From: Bacillota bacterium
GTDB lineage: Bacteria; Bacillota; UBA4882; UBA8346
Assembly (NCBI GenBank): GCA_023402395.1
Contig: JAEYGI010000008.1
Location: forward strand, 7,189 to 71,188
Length of the DNA stretch: 64,000 nucleotides
Direction: 5' to 3'
The notes beneath the pieces were generated by a model that searched no databases, was not told the DNA's origin, and saw only the letters and a list, made by a program, of their open reading frames with translations. Shown one piece after another: positions 34,045-42,414 of the stretch. The position numbers and the translations under genes are program-made. Every line of letters starts with the position of its first letter. The first letter of the stretch is position 1.

Positions 34045-35103
34045 ATGAGAAAGGCAACCATAGTAGGGACGCTGCTTCTGGCAATAATTATCTCCGCGAC
34101 GGCCCTGGCGGCGGAGCCGGGCCGGGAAACCACGCTGCTCTTTTTCGCTCAGGTTCAGGGGGAGCAGCGCAAGCTGATGGTGACCGATGAAACAGGCCAA
34201 AACCCACGAATGATTGTCGCTGCGAAGGAACTTTCGGTGTTCATCGCCGGCAAGCATCTGCTTTACTTGAAAGATGGGGAGCTTTTTGAATATTTTCCGG
34301 CCACCGGAAGCTCAAAGCTGCTTCGCCGCTTTTCGGAAAAGCATATCTCACTGCGCCAGATCTCGCGTGATCCGGATCAGGCAGTGATAGCGGCCGGAGA
34401 TGGTCAGTCTACCCATGGTTATATCCTGGATTTCAGCGATGGCAGCTTTCGCAAGATAGAGGTTGACTCGGGCGGGGGAAGCGGTTCGGCGCTTGAGACC
34501 AGTCCCGACCAGAATGGAGTGGCCCGGGTAAACAAAGCGCGGTTCAGCTCCAGACTGGAGATGACCGTTCAATTCAACCGGAAGACGATCTGGACCTCCC
34601 CGAACGAGTTATCAGTTTTGCCCGGTCTGCGCTGGTCTCCCGATTCGCGGTGGATTGCCTTTTATGCGAAGCGGCATGATGGCGATTTGGAAGGATTCTA
34701 CTCGTTATATCTGCTAGAGGCCGGCTCCGGAAAATTGCTCATGGTGGAAGACAAAGTGATTGCGCTGGGCTTACTGAACGAGAACTGGCAGGGTTCGGCT
34801 ACCCTTGACTGGGCTCCTGACGGCAAACGGTTCATTTTTCCGTTTCAGTCTTACGGAACCGATAACCAGACCGGCTTGCGCCTTTACGACTTACAATCCG
34901 GCATGAAGCTGACCTTGACCGAGAGCGAGAACCGGAACCAGTTTCCGGTCTGGTCGCCGACCGGCAACACGGTCGCTTTCCTGTCGACGCGGGAATCCAG
35001 GCAAGCTCAATTGTATCTGATGGACGGGACCGGTGACCGATTGCGCCGGGTGGCGTCAGATGGCCATACGGAATGGGCCGGATGGTTTAAGATGTCTGAT
35101 TGA
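34045..35103 (+). CDS. Secreted TolB-like beta-propeller protein
   Basis: A 352-residue protein with a signal peptide (RKATIVGTLLLAIIISATALA) and repeated PD40/WD40-like blades: LRWSPDSRWIAFYAKR, LDWAPDGKRFIFPFQ and FPVWSPTGNTVAFLST. Such propellers usually mediate protein contacts in the envelope; no enzyme motif is seen. It lies 50 bases behind hypE and before a strong terminator, so it may be the last gene of that operon, though with no obvious link to hydrogenase. Start chosen at ATG 34045 behind GGGGGG. Confidence 0.8.
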   Translation: MRKATIVGTLLLAIIISATALAAEPGRETTLLFFAQVQGEQRKLMVTDETGQNPRMIVAAKELSVFIAGKHLLYLKDGELFEYFPATGSSKLLRRFSEKHISLRQISRDPDQAVIAAGDGQSTHGYILDFSDGSFRKIEVDSGGGSGSALETSPDQNGVARVNKARFSSRLEMTVQFNRKTIWTSPNELSVLPGLRWSPDSRWIAFYAKRHDGDLEGFYSLYLLEAGSGKLLMVEDKVIALGLLNENWQGSATLDWAPDGKRFIFPFQSYGTDNQTGLRLYDLQSGMKLTLTESENRNQFPVWSPTGNTVAFLSTRESRQAQLYLMDGTGDRLRRVASDGHTEWAGWFKMSD

Positions 35104-35135
35104 GGCGGGAGTGCCGGAACACTGAGTTGCATGCT

Positions 35136-35166
35136 AACGGGCGGGAGATCGCCCGTTTGTTTTTTA
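35136..35166 (+). terminator. Terminator of the rpmE-hyp transcript
   Basis: Stem AACGGGCG / CGCCCGTT with 6-base loop followed by TGTTTTTT. It closes the plus-strand gene run that starts at rpmE. Confidence 0.9.
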
Positions 35167-35235
35167 GTGGATATAAACCAAAGCGGTTAGAAAAACTAGG
35201 GGTGAGCATAACTCTAATTAGGAAGGATGAAACGG

Positions 35236-35466
35236 ATGAGTGAGATTACCGTTTATACCACGCCGACTTGCCCCTGGTGTCACAAGGTGAAGGAATATTT
35301 CGACAACCAGGGCGTGCCTTATCAGGAAGTCGACGTTTCGGCCGACGAGGCCGCCGCTGAGAAGCTGCAACAAATGACGGGCCAATTGAGCGTTCCGGTG
35401 ACGACCAAAGGAGACCAGGTCATCGTCGGCTTCGATCCGGAACGCCTTGGCAAGCTGACGCATTAA
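35236..35466 (+). CDS. Glutaredoxin/NrdH-like redoxin
   Basis: A 76-residue thioredoxin-fold protein with the redox motif TPTCPWCHKVKEYF and the cis-proline region LSVPVTTKGDQVIVGFD. It belongs with the glutaredoxin-like/NrdH/YruB redoxins that are reduced by a flavoprotein, not by glutathione. The ATG at 35236 is 9 bases behind GGAAGG; an earlier ATG (35227) touches that site. The next gene encodes an AhpF/TrxB-like reductase, its likely electron donor. Confidence 0.92.
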   Translation: MSEITVYTTPTCPWCHKVKEYFDNQGVPYQEVDVSADEAAAEKLQQMTGQLSVPVTTKGDQVIVGFDPERLGKLTH

Positions 35467-35515
35467 ATTCGGTTCCCGTTTAATAAAAGGCCCGCGACTC
35501 GGTTACAATTTCAGC

Positions 35516-35596
35516 AGGAACCAGGAACCAGGAACCAGGAACCAGGAACCAGGAACCAGGAACCAGGAACCAGGAACCAGGAACCAGGAACCAGGA
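35516..35596. repeat. 7-bp tandem repeat (AGGAACC), 11.6 copies
   Basis: The unit AGGAACC repeats head to tail without any mismatch over 81 bases, between the redoxin gene and the flavoprotein gene. Such perfect short arrays mutate by slippage. The unit is not a multiple of three and the array is not inside a gene, so copy changes would alter the spacing between the two cistrons. Confidence 0.97.
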
Positions 35597-35623
35597 CACG
35601 CGAATGACTGGCGAAAGCAGGTG

Positions 35624-36556
35624 ATGATAGTAGACTACGATCTGATTATTGTCGGAGCCGGACCGGCGGGGATGACGGCGGGAGTTTTCGCAGCCCGTAA
35701 AGGAGTTAAAACGGCCATTGTCGCCAAGGACGTGGGCGGCCAGGTAAACTGGACCACCGACATTGAAAACTATATGGGTTTTCAGGAAATTGACGGCCAG
35801 GCATTGGTGGAAAAGTTCGAAGCTCAGATCAAGGAGTTGGATCTGGATCAGAAATTGACCGATGTGCAATCAATCCGGAAAGAGGGCGATCAGTTCAAAG
35901 TCGCCACTCCGCAGGGCGAGTTGACCGCCAGGGCGGTCCTGGTTTGTTCGGGGAAGCGGCCCAAGACGCTGAATGTTCCGGGAGAGACTGAGTTTCGGAA
36001 CAAAGGAGTCAGCTATTGCTCCACCTGTGACGGACCAATCTTCAAAAACCTGCCGGTGGCGGTGATCGGCGGCGGCAATTCCGCAATCAAGTCCGTTCTG
36101 GATCTGGTAAATTACGTAAGTGAGGTTCATTTAATCTCACTGAGCCAATTGACGGCCGATGCGATTTTGATCAAGCGGCTGGCCGGGCAATCCAAACTGA
36201 AGCAGTATCCCGAACATGCGGTAGTCTCAATCAAGGGGGATAAATCGGTTACCGCCGTGGAAGTGGAATCGGTCAAGACCAAAGAGCGGTTCGAAATTCC
36301 GGCGCGGGGCGTCTTTGTCGAGATTGGGCTTGATCCCAACACCGACTTTCTGGGGGATGCGGTGAAACGGAATGAGCAAGGGGAGATTGAGATTGACTGT
36401 TTGTGCCGGACCAATATTTCCGGATTGTTTGCGGCCGGGGACGCCACTTCGGTTCCGGAGAAACAGATCATCGTGGCCGCCGGCGAAGGGGCCAAAGCCG
36501 CCATCAAGGTTTGGGAGTATTTGATCCGCGGACCGGGAGAGGATATTAAGCATTAA
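35624..36556 (+). CDS. AhpF/TrxB-like NAD(P)H flavoprotein disulfide reductase
   Basis: A 310-residue FAD enzyme: LIIVGAGPAGMTAGVFAA (FAD loop), SYCSTCDGPIFKN (redox CxxC), VAVIGGGNSAIKS (nucleotide loop) and GLFAAGDATSVPEKQIIVAAGEGAKA. The region after the nucleotide loop (EVHLISLSQLTADAI) lacks the HRRxxxR motif that gives E. coli TrxB its NADPH preference. It and the C-terminus resemble AhpF, which uses NADH, but the N-terminal double-redoxin domain of AhpF is missing. The redoxin gene just upstream may supply that function in trans. Start at ATG 35624; GTG one codon earlier is an alternative. Confidence 0.9.
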   Translation: MIVDYDLIIVGAGPAGMTAGVFAARKGVKTAIVAKDVGGQVNWTTDIENYMGFQEIDGQALVEKFEAQIKELDLDQKLTDVQSIRKEGDQFKVATPQGELTARAVLVCSGKRPKTLNVPGETEFRNKGVSYCSTCDGPIFKNLPVAVIGGGNSAIKSVLDLVNYVSEVHLISLSQLTADAILIKRLAGQSKLKQYPEHAVVSIKGDKSVTAVEVESVKTKERFEIPARGVFVEIGLDPNTDFLGDAVKRNEQGEIEIDCLCRTNISGLFAAGDATSVPEKQIIVAAGEGAKAAIKVWEYLIRGPGEDIKH

Positions 36557-36581
36557 TTTCAATGGACGCGGCCTGATAGAA

Positions 36582-36610
36582 AGCAGGGAACGGTTTTCAC
36601 GTTCCCTGCT
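36582..36610 (+). terminator. Hairpin after flavoprotein gene
   Basis: Perfect 11-bp stem AGCAGGGAACG / CGTTCCCTGCT with a 7-base loop 25 bases after the stop. The downstream sequence is ATATAAGTTG, so it is a weak terminator at most. Confidence 0.55.
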
Positions 36611-36614
36611 ATAT

Positions 36615-36692
36615 AAGTTGAATTAAATTTCTGCTATACATCATGTCCTTAATGCCGGCCATGATGGAAAATTAATGAATTTAATTCAACTT
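36615..36692. repeat. Large inverted repeat 1
   Basis: A perfect 15-bp inverted repeat (AAGTTGAATTAAATT / AATTTAATTCAACTT) with a 48-base interior that holds a smaller inverted pair (ATCATG / CCATGAT). AT-rich and non-coding. Confidence 0.8.
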
Positions 36693-36709
36693 ATTTCAGC
36701 TGTAATAGA

Positions 36710-36784
36710 ATGAAGTAAATTCCGATTTGATACCATTTGCATTCGGCTTTAAGAATGCAAATTTAGTAAAGAAATTTACTTCAT
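36710..36784. repeat. Large inverted repeat 2, nested
   Basis: A perfect 12-bp outer stem (ATGAAGTAAATT / AATTTACTTCAT) encloses a perfect 10-bp inner hairpin (ATTTGCATTC / GAATGCAAAT). It is laid out like the repeat just before it, with different sequence. Confidence 0.8.
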
Positions 36785-36820
36785 CCGATATAGGCGCAAA
36801 TCGGCGGATAACCAAACCGC

Positions 36821-36851
36821 GAAAAGGGCCGGGGGGTAGCCCCGGCCAAAA
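36821..36851 (-). terminator. Terminator of pectate lyase 4
   Basis: Stem GGCCGGGG / CCCCGGCC; on the minus strand it is followed by CTTTTCGC. It lies about 30 bases after the stop at 36877. Confidence 0.8.
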
Positions 36852-36876
36852 GTGTTAGTGTCGATGATTTGGAGAT

Positions 36877-38547
36877 TTACGGATTAATCTTTCCCGCTCC
36901 TGCGTTAGCGGTAACAATGGACTTGACGTTAGCGGTGGCATCCAGGCTATAGCTGTACGGCGGGTTGAAGGTTCCGGTAGATGAGGTCGGCATGCTTCCG
37001 GTGCAATTTACATAGGAGTTACCGGAGAGTTGCCAGTAACCGGTCTCATCGCTATCCCAGAATCCGATCGGATTGATGGAGTTTTCGAAGACGTTATTTT
37101 CAATCCGCAGGACCGCGCCCATCCGCACATTAATGCCTGTCGTGAGAATTCCCTCGTAATAGTTGTTATAGACGTGGCCGGTACCGAACCGGTAACTGGG
37201 CAACCGGGAGTTGCAATTCCGGATGTAGTTGTGATGGTAGGTAATCTTCCGGTCATACTCATCGCTGTCCGAGGAACCAACCAGGCTGGTCTTGTAACTG
37301 TCATAGAACAGGCAATAGGAGACCGTGATGTAGGCCGATTCGGATTTGGCGTCAAGCAGTCCGTCATAATAATCCTTGTCGTGGCTCAGATCGTTATACA
37401 AAGTGCAATGGTCGACCCAAATGTTATTGGAGGGGCCTTCGATACCGATGCAATCCTTGTCGCCGATATTGACGTGGTGGATGGTCAGATTGCGAATGAT
37501 AATATTGCTGGACCGCCAGATCTTGATGCCAATGCCATTCAACTGGCCGCTGGAGCCGCTGCCGAGAATGGAAATGTTGGATACGTCTTTGACATCAATC
37601 TTGCTCAGCCCGCTGGAGTTGGACGGGGTAATGGTGCCGGCCACATAGATGATGCGCGGGCCGCCGAGTTTGATCGCATTTTGCAGTTCGGTCCCGGTAT
37701 AAACGGTTACGGTCGGGCCGCCGGCTCCACCGGTAGTGCCGCCGTTAAGGGTGGCGAAGCCAACTAAACCGTTAGTGCTCCCTCCGCCGCTAGGAGTGGG
37801 GGTTGGCGTGGCAGTGCCTGGCGTCGGTGTCGGTGTTACGGCTGGCGTCGGAGTAGGCGTCGCGCTGCTCGGAGTCGGAGTGCTAGTGCCGGGTGTAGGT
37901 GTCGGAGTCGCAGCGCTGGGAGTCGGAGTCGGAGTGCTGGTGTCGCCGCCCAGATCATCGACGATCACATCATCGTATTTCGCGGTCACTTTATAAGGGA
38001 CCAGGCCAACCGCGCCCGAAGTCAGGCTGGAATCGGTGGCGGACAGTTGCAGCGCGCCGTTGACGTACATGCTGATGCTGCTGCCGTTCATGACCAGTCT
38101 CACGGTGTACCAGGTGCCGGTGGCCACGGCATAGCTCTTGGAAGCGATGGTGGTGCTGCTGCCGCTGACCTTTTTCCGGATTTCGATGGTGTTGCTCATC
38201 AGGCTGGCCGCGTAGAAGTTATTGCCGTCCTTATAACGGCCGCAGACATAGGCCCGGTTGGAGCCGTTGAAGTTATCCACTTTCACTCTGGCTTCGACCG
38301 CGTAGTTGGTCCAGGTGGAACCGGCCGAAGTACGGCCTTCATCGGTGCCGGATTTGTAATAAACATAGCTCCCGCTGTCCGATACCACCGACCAGGTTCC
38401 CTGAGTGGCGGTCCACCCGGTGGCGTTACCATCATTAAAATTGTCGCTAAAGATCGTGGCGGCGTCCGCCGGCCCGCCGGCGGCCCAGAGCATGGAAACG
38501 ACCAAAATCAGAACCAAACCCCAAAAAACTCTACCTTTTTTCAACAA
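36877..38547 (-). CDS. Secreted modular pectate lyase 4 (PL1, divergent)
   Basis: A 556-residue exported lyase with the same three-part plan: signal peptide, jelly-roll module (SDNFNDGNATGWTATQGTW, nearly that of pectate lyase 2) and a PTPTPS linker, followed by a PL1 domain of a different subfamily. Landmarks: NIWVDHCTLYNDLSHDKDYY, DGLLDAKSESAYITVSYC, TSLVGSSDSD and RLPSYRFGTGHVYNNYYEG. The long insert between WVDH and DGLLD is typical of the PelB/bacterial pectate and pectin lyase branch. Start is TTG 38547 behind AGGAGG. It stands alone, so the binding module has been combined with more than one catalytic type. Confidence 0.93.
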   Translation of the reverse strand: MLKKGRVFWGLVLILVVSMLWAAGGPADAATIFSDNFNDGNATGWTATQGTWSVVSDSGSYVYYKSGTDEGRTSAGSTWTNYAVEARVKVDNFNGSNRAYVCGRYKDGNNFYAASLMSNTIEIRKKVSGSSTTIASKSYAVATGTWYTVRLVMNGSSISMYVNGALQLSATDSSLTSGAVGLVPYKVTAKYDDVIVDDLGGDTSTPTPTPSAATPTPTPGTSTPTPSSATPTPTPAVTPTPTPGTATPTPTPSGGGSTNGLVGFATLNGGTTGGAGGPTVTVYTGTELQNAIKLGGPRIIYVAGTITPSNSSGLSKIDVKDVSNISILGSGSSGQLNGIGIKIWRSSNIIIRNLTIHHVNIGDKDCIGIEGPSNNIWVDHCTLYNDLSHDKDYYDGLLDAKSESAYITVSYCLFYDSYKTSLVGSSDSDEYDRKITYHHNYIRNCNSRLPSYRFGTGHVYNNYYEGILTTGINVRMGAVLRIENNVFENSINPIGFWDSDETGYWQLSGNSYVNCTGSMPTSSTGTFNPPYSYSLDATANVKSIVTANAGAGKINP

Positions 38548-38980
38548 AATCCCTCCTTTAATGATTTACAATCATTGAAAAACCGGTTGCCGCGGCAAAT
38601 CAGCGGCCTAATCACCCCCTTTGGGCGTCAATATCTTCACGTATCCGGGCCTGCCGGATCGTCCCGGCGGGCCTGCGGTTGACGTATATTGTAAATATGC
38701 TTAAAATATTGTAAATTAATTATAATCGAATTACTCCCAAAAAACTGTAACGGATCTTGCTCTCTTGCAATTAATTTGATACTTTTTTGCAGAACGGTTT
38801 TGGAAAAAACTCAGGTTTTGGCTGGAACAGCCGATATTTCAAATAAGACAACCGCTCCGGAAAGCCTGCTGTTTTGGAAAAATTTTTCAAGAGGTTGGTT
38901 CGGGGGGACGGGCGTTTGCCGGTTCAAAACCGGTAGCCTTCGCAAGGTTTACCACAACGCTTTCAAGGAGGGACTCGACA
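38548..38980. other. Divergent intergenic region
   Basis: Contains the leader of pectate lyase 4 (left part, GC-rich, with the inverted pair CCGCCGGGACGATCCGGC-like) and, on the right, the leader of the hemerythrin gene. The AT-rich 38690-38730 stretch probably holds the lyase promoter. No gene seen. Confidence 0.35.
38918..38953 (+). ncRNA. Two-hairpin leader of the hemerythrin gene
   Basis: GCCGG-TTCAAAA-CCGGT forms a hairpin, and the overlapping GGTAG-CCTT-CGC-AAGG-TTTACC forms a second, mutually exclusive at the GGT. The combination GGTAGC...GGTTTACC recalls the 3' part of c-di-GMP-I riboswitches, but the 5' half does not fit, so this is only a structured-leader candidate. Confidence 0.3.
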
Positions 38981-39385
38981 ATGCTGATTGAATGGACGCC
39001 AAAATTGGCGGTGGGGTTGGACGTTATCGATGACCAACACAAGGAGTTGTACCGGAGAATCAATCAACTGCTGGAAGCCTGCAGCCAGGGGAAGGGCCGC
39101 GAGGTGGTGGGTGAGACCTTGAAGTTTCTTGAGGATTATGTGGTGACCCACTTCGGGAACGAAGAAAATTATATGACCCGGCTTGCCTACCCTGAATACA
39201 GTCAGCATAAGGCGCAGCATACTCACTTCATCAACAACCTGAAGGAGCTGAAAACCTCGTTCGAACAGAACGGGCCCGGCCTGCCGACGATCGTGGCCAC
39301 CAATCATCTGGTGGTCGAATGGCTTAATGTCCATATCCGGAACGTCGATACCAAGCTGGCGGCGTTTCTAAAGGATAAGCTGTAA
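38981..39385 (+). CDS. Bacteriohemerythrin
   Basis: A 134-residue di-iron oxygen-binding protein. All ligand positions can be seen: LDVIDDQHKELY, VVTHFGNEENYM (His and Glu), YPEYSQHKAQHTHF and WLNVHIRNVDTKL. Such proteins bind O2 reversibly and are thought to sense, store or detoxify oxygen in anaerobes and microaerophiles. The ATG follows AAGGAGG. It stands alone with a possibly structured leader. Confidence 0.95.
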   Translation: MLIEWTPKLAVGLDVIDDQHKELYRRINQLLEACSQGKGREVVGETLKFLEDYVVTHFGNEENYMTRLAYPEYSQHKAQHTHFINNLKELKTSFEQNGPGLPTIVATNHLVVEWLNVHIRNVDTKLAAFLKDKL

Positions 39386-39681
39386 GCCGGCGTTGACCCG
39401 CCCGCGATGAAGGCGGCCCAAGCTGCCGATGGATTTGGACCGGAAGTCTTGGGGTTTTTAGTTTAAAAGCCGGGTTAAAGTCCTATGTAAGAGGTTGGGA
39501 ACCTTTTCATCAGAATTTCAGGATTTCACTCCAAAGTGCGAGGATTGCGGAATTAGAGGGATTGGCCGGCCGGGAGCCGCGATGGAAATACCCTTTAAGT
39601 GATTCCCATTTTCGCCGATAATCTCTGCGAGGGTCTTATTCATTCCGACGGCCCGGGTAGGGGTGCGTCAAGGGGGATCGG
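39386..39681. other. Intergenic, nothing recognised
   Basis: About 300 bases between the hemerythrin and lipoprotein genes. I see no reading frame with a ribosome site and no clear promoter or terminator. Confidence 0.4.
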
Positions 39682-40119
39682 ATGATGAAAATTAAGCTGT
39701 TGATTATTTTTGCCGCTGTACTGCTGCTGCTGTCCGGTTGCGACCGGTTGGCCGGCCTTTATCCGGTGGAGGGACCGCTCGCCCAGTCCGGCCAAGACGG
39801 GAAGATCGCCGTGACCTTCAGTTCCATCGGGTTCGGCAGCCAAGGGAAGATTGAGGCCACGCTGGCGGATGGCGAGATCTGCGGGGGTGAATATACCATT
39901 TTGCCGGCCGGACGCACTGCGGAGATTTTTTCGTTTTCCTTGTATGCCAAGTATTTTGGCAGCGGCCTCGCCCCGCAAGAGGCCCGGTACGGCCAGGCGT
40001 TGTTCACCGGCGATAAGGGGACGGTGTTCAAAGCCGAGTTTTATCTGGTCCGGGGGGTCAAACAAGGGTATGGCCTGGCCCGGGACAATAAAGGCAATCT
40101 CTATAAGCTGATCTGGTGA
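39682..40119 (+). CDS. Small lipoprotein of unknown function
   Basis: A 145-residue protein with a lipoprotein signal (KIKLLIIFAAVLLLLSGCDR; cysteine is the lipidation site). The mature part has beta-strand patterns (GKIAVTFSSIGFGSQGKIEA, GEYTILPAG) and ends AKDNKG-like GLARDNKGNLYKLIW. No known domain recognised. ATG behind GGGGGATC. It is followed by the second repeat array. Confidence 0.75.
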   Translation: MMKIKLLIIFAAVLLLLSGCDRLAGLYPVEGPLAQSGQDGKIAVTFSSIGFGSQGKIEATLADGEICGGEYTILPAGRTAEIFSFSLYAKYFGSGLAPQEARYGQALFTGDKGTVFKAEFYLVRGVKQGYGLARDNKGNLYKLIW

Positions 40120-40207
40120 AGCCATCGGGCAGGCCCGGACGAAGGTGAGAGCCCGCCGGATGGCGGTAAGATAGTTAAAACTGAATATGCCCGGACGAAT
40201 TAGCCGG

Positions 40208-40460
40208 GGGAATCGTTCCCAATCCACATTCAGCAACTGAATGTGGATATTTTGTTGTTAAATCATTTCATGGAGTAAAAGAATGTGGATATTCAGTAAC
40301 TAAATGTGGATATTCTGTGAATAAATGAACTGGGGGAACTCCTCCCAATCCACATTCAGTAACAGAATGTGGATATTTAGCAACTGATTGTGGATATTCT
40401 GTTACTAAATGTGGATATTCACTAACTGAATCATTTCATGCGGTAAAAGAATGTGGATAA
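40208..40460. repeat. TATCCACA repeat array, copy 2 (inverted)
   Basis: About nine copies of TGTGGAT/ATCCACA, mostly in the orientation opposite to the 20354-20640 array, including one exact DnaA box (TGTGGATAA, 40452-40460). 40273-40331 matches 20485-20543 base for base in reverse complement. The array lies between convergent genes. Confidence 0.9.
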
Positions 40461-40527
40461 CTGGTTTCGGATTCAAGCAATTAACTGAATGACATGGGTT
40501 TGGGATGAGGAAATCGGCCCAATTGGG

Positions 40528-42033
40528 TTATAATCCATACAACGGGCGGTACTTCAGCTTCAAATAATGGGTATAATCGTCGATTTGCAAGGGTTTCCCG
40601 GTGATCCGGAGGATCAGTTCCGCGGCGGGGAATTTCCGGCCGTATTGATAGAGCTGTTCCCGGAGCCAACCGCGCAACGCTCCGAATTCGCCGCGTTCGA
40701 TCGCGGCCGGGATCTGCGGCAGGGCTTGCAGCGCGGCGTTGAAGATCTGGGCGCTCAAAATATTGCCCAGGGTGTAGCTCTGAAAATAACCGCCGACCGT
40801 CCCGCTGAACCAGTGCATATCCTGGAGAACGCCCAGGGCGTCGTTGGGCGGGACCACGCCGAGGTCCGAGCGGTACCTTTCGTTCCAGGCCTCCGGCAGC
40901 TCGCGTACGGCCAGGCTGCCTTCGAGCAGCGCCGTTTCCAGGTCGAAACGGATCATCACGTGGAGATTGTAGGTAAGCTCGTCGGCGTCGGTACGGATCA
41001 GTGAAGGCTGCACTTTATTTACGGCGCGATAAAACTGATCCAGCGGGACGTTCCGGAGTTGTTCCGGAAAAACCGCCTGGAGCCTCGGGTAGAAATAGCT
41101 CCAAAAGCTTAGGCTGCGTCCGACCAGGTTCTCCCAGAGGCGGGACTGGCTCTCATGAACCGACATCGATGTCCCTCCCGCCAGCGGAGTCGCTTCATAG
41201 TCCGGATTGATGCCTTGCTCATAGAGCGCATGGCCGGCTTCATGAATGACGCTGAACAAGCAATCCCCCAGATAATTGGGGTTGACCCGGGTGGTGATGC
41301 GCACGTCGTTGACGGAAAAATTGGTGGTGAAGGGATGGGGGCTCTGATCGAGCCGGCCCCGGGTGAAATCATAGCCGAGCCGCTCGGCCACTTCCCGGCC
41401 GAATTGAAGCTGCCGGGGTTCGGGAAAATGCTGGCGCAGGACGGAGTCGTCCGCGGCCGGCCGGCTGGTGACGGCCCGGACCAGCGGGGTCAGTTCCTGG
41501 CGCAGGGCGGCGAACAACGGCCGGACCGTGGCCACGGTCCGGCCCTCATCGAGCCGGTCGATCAGCGGATCGGCGATGTGCCGGTACCCCGGGAAAAAGT
41601 TCGCCATTTGCCTGCTAAGCTCCAGGGATTTCTGGAGGAAGGGCTCCACCAGTTGAAAGTTGCGCTCGGCCCGGGCCTTGGCCCAGGCTTCATAGGTTTT
41701 GGCCGTATGCTCGGCGAATTCGGCCGAAAAGCGCGGCGGGATTTTTACCGCCTGCGCGTAATCGCGGGTGGCGACGGCAATCAGGCGGGCTTCGTCGGAA
41801 TCAGCCGGCCAGCGGCCGCCCTCGTTTTGCAGGCCATCGAGGAGCGCTCCCAGCTCGGGGCTGACCGACTTTTCATGGGACAGCTGTTCCAAAACGGCCA
41901 GTTGCTGGCCGCGCGCCGCCGCGCCGCCCGGAGGCATCAGGGCCATCTGATCCCAGCCGAGCAGCGCCGCGGCGTTTTGAATCCGGCAGATCTCGGCGAG
42001 TTTGGTTTTCAGGGCTTGAAGTTTATCGTTCAT
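40528..42033 (-). CDS. M32 family metallocarboxypeptidase
   Basis: A 501-residue thermostable carboxypeptidase 1 homolog that removes C-terminal amino acids. The zinc motif HExxH is in SVIHEAGHALYEQGIN near residue 263, with ESQSRLWENLVGRS supplying the next ligand. The N-terminal helix region (AAALLGWDQMALMPPGGAAAR) and DELTYNLHVMIRFDLE are also family hallmarks. Length is normal. I start at ATG 42033, since GGGGGG precedes it; an ATG seven codons upstream has no site. It is probably cytoplasmic. Confidence 0.95.
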   Translation of the reverse strand: MNDKLQALKTKLAEICRIQNAAALLGWDQMALMPPGGAAARGQQLAVLEQLSHEKSVSPELGALLDGLQNEGGRWPADSDEARLIAVATRDYAQAVKIPPRFSAEFAEHTAKTYEAWAKARAERNFQLVEPFLQKSLELSRQMANFFPGYRHIADPLIDRLDEGRTVATVRPLFAALRQELTPLVRAVTSRPAADDSVLRQHFPEPRQLQFGREVAERLGYDFTRGRLDQSPHPFTTNFSVNDVRITTRVNPNYLGDCLFSVIHEAGHALYEQGINPDYEATPLAGGTSMSVHESQSRLWENLVGRSLSFWSYFYPRLQAVFPEQLRNVPLDQFYRAVNKVQPSLIRTDADELTYNLHVMIRFDLETALLEGSLAVRELPEAWNERYRSDLGVVPPNDALGVLQDMHWFSGTVGGYFQSYTLGNILSAQIFNAALQALPQIPAAIERGEFGALRGWLREQLYQYGRKFPAAELILRITGKPLQIDDYTHYLKLKYRPLYGL

Positions 42034-42414
42034 GGCTTGCGTTTCCCCCCGCATAGGCTGGCTACTTGATTTTGGCCGGCTTTATTTATAGTATATCATC
42101 AATTGCCTTGATCTTTCCAGAAACCTTGCGAACCCCCCGGGACCGGCTTCGCGGTTATCCCCGCGCCCGGCCGGGTTTAACCCGAAGTGTGCAACCGCTC
42201 CGCTCAATCCATTTTAGCCCCTTCGCGGCGCCGTTTCAATGAAATTGTGGCATCAAATCTCAAATATTAGTTGCGCCGGCCCCGTTCTTCGTGCAAAAGG
42301 CACATTTTCATGGCGGTTAGGACGGATGCACTACTGACAACATACTATATTCCATCAGTATAATCCGTAAGCATACCGTTCATTTATTAATGCAAAAGGG
42401 CGAGGTGTTATCAA
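42034..42414. other. Divergent intergenic region
   Basis: Lies between the M32 gene and the LysM gene. A TATAAT at 42359-42364 with CTGACA 19 bases upstream is a weak promoter candidate for the LysM gene. No coding region seen. Confidence 0.35.

Noticed and set aside
35480..35869. 129-codon minus-strand frame with FLVPGSW repeats
   Set aside because: It is produced by translating the 7-bp tandem repeat and the antisense of the flavoprotein gene.
38870..38945. Possible tRNA: T-arm-like GCCGG-TTCAAAA-CCGGT
   Set aside because: The T-arm and loop fit well, but the following seven bases have no matching 5' acceptor strand within 100 bases and no anticodon arm could be built.
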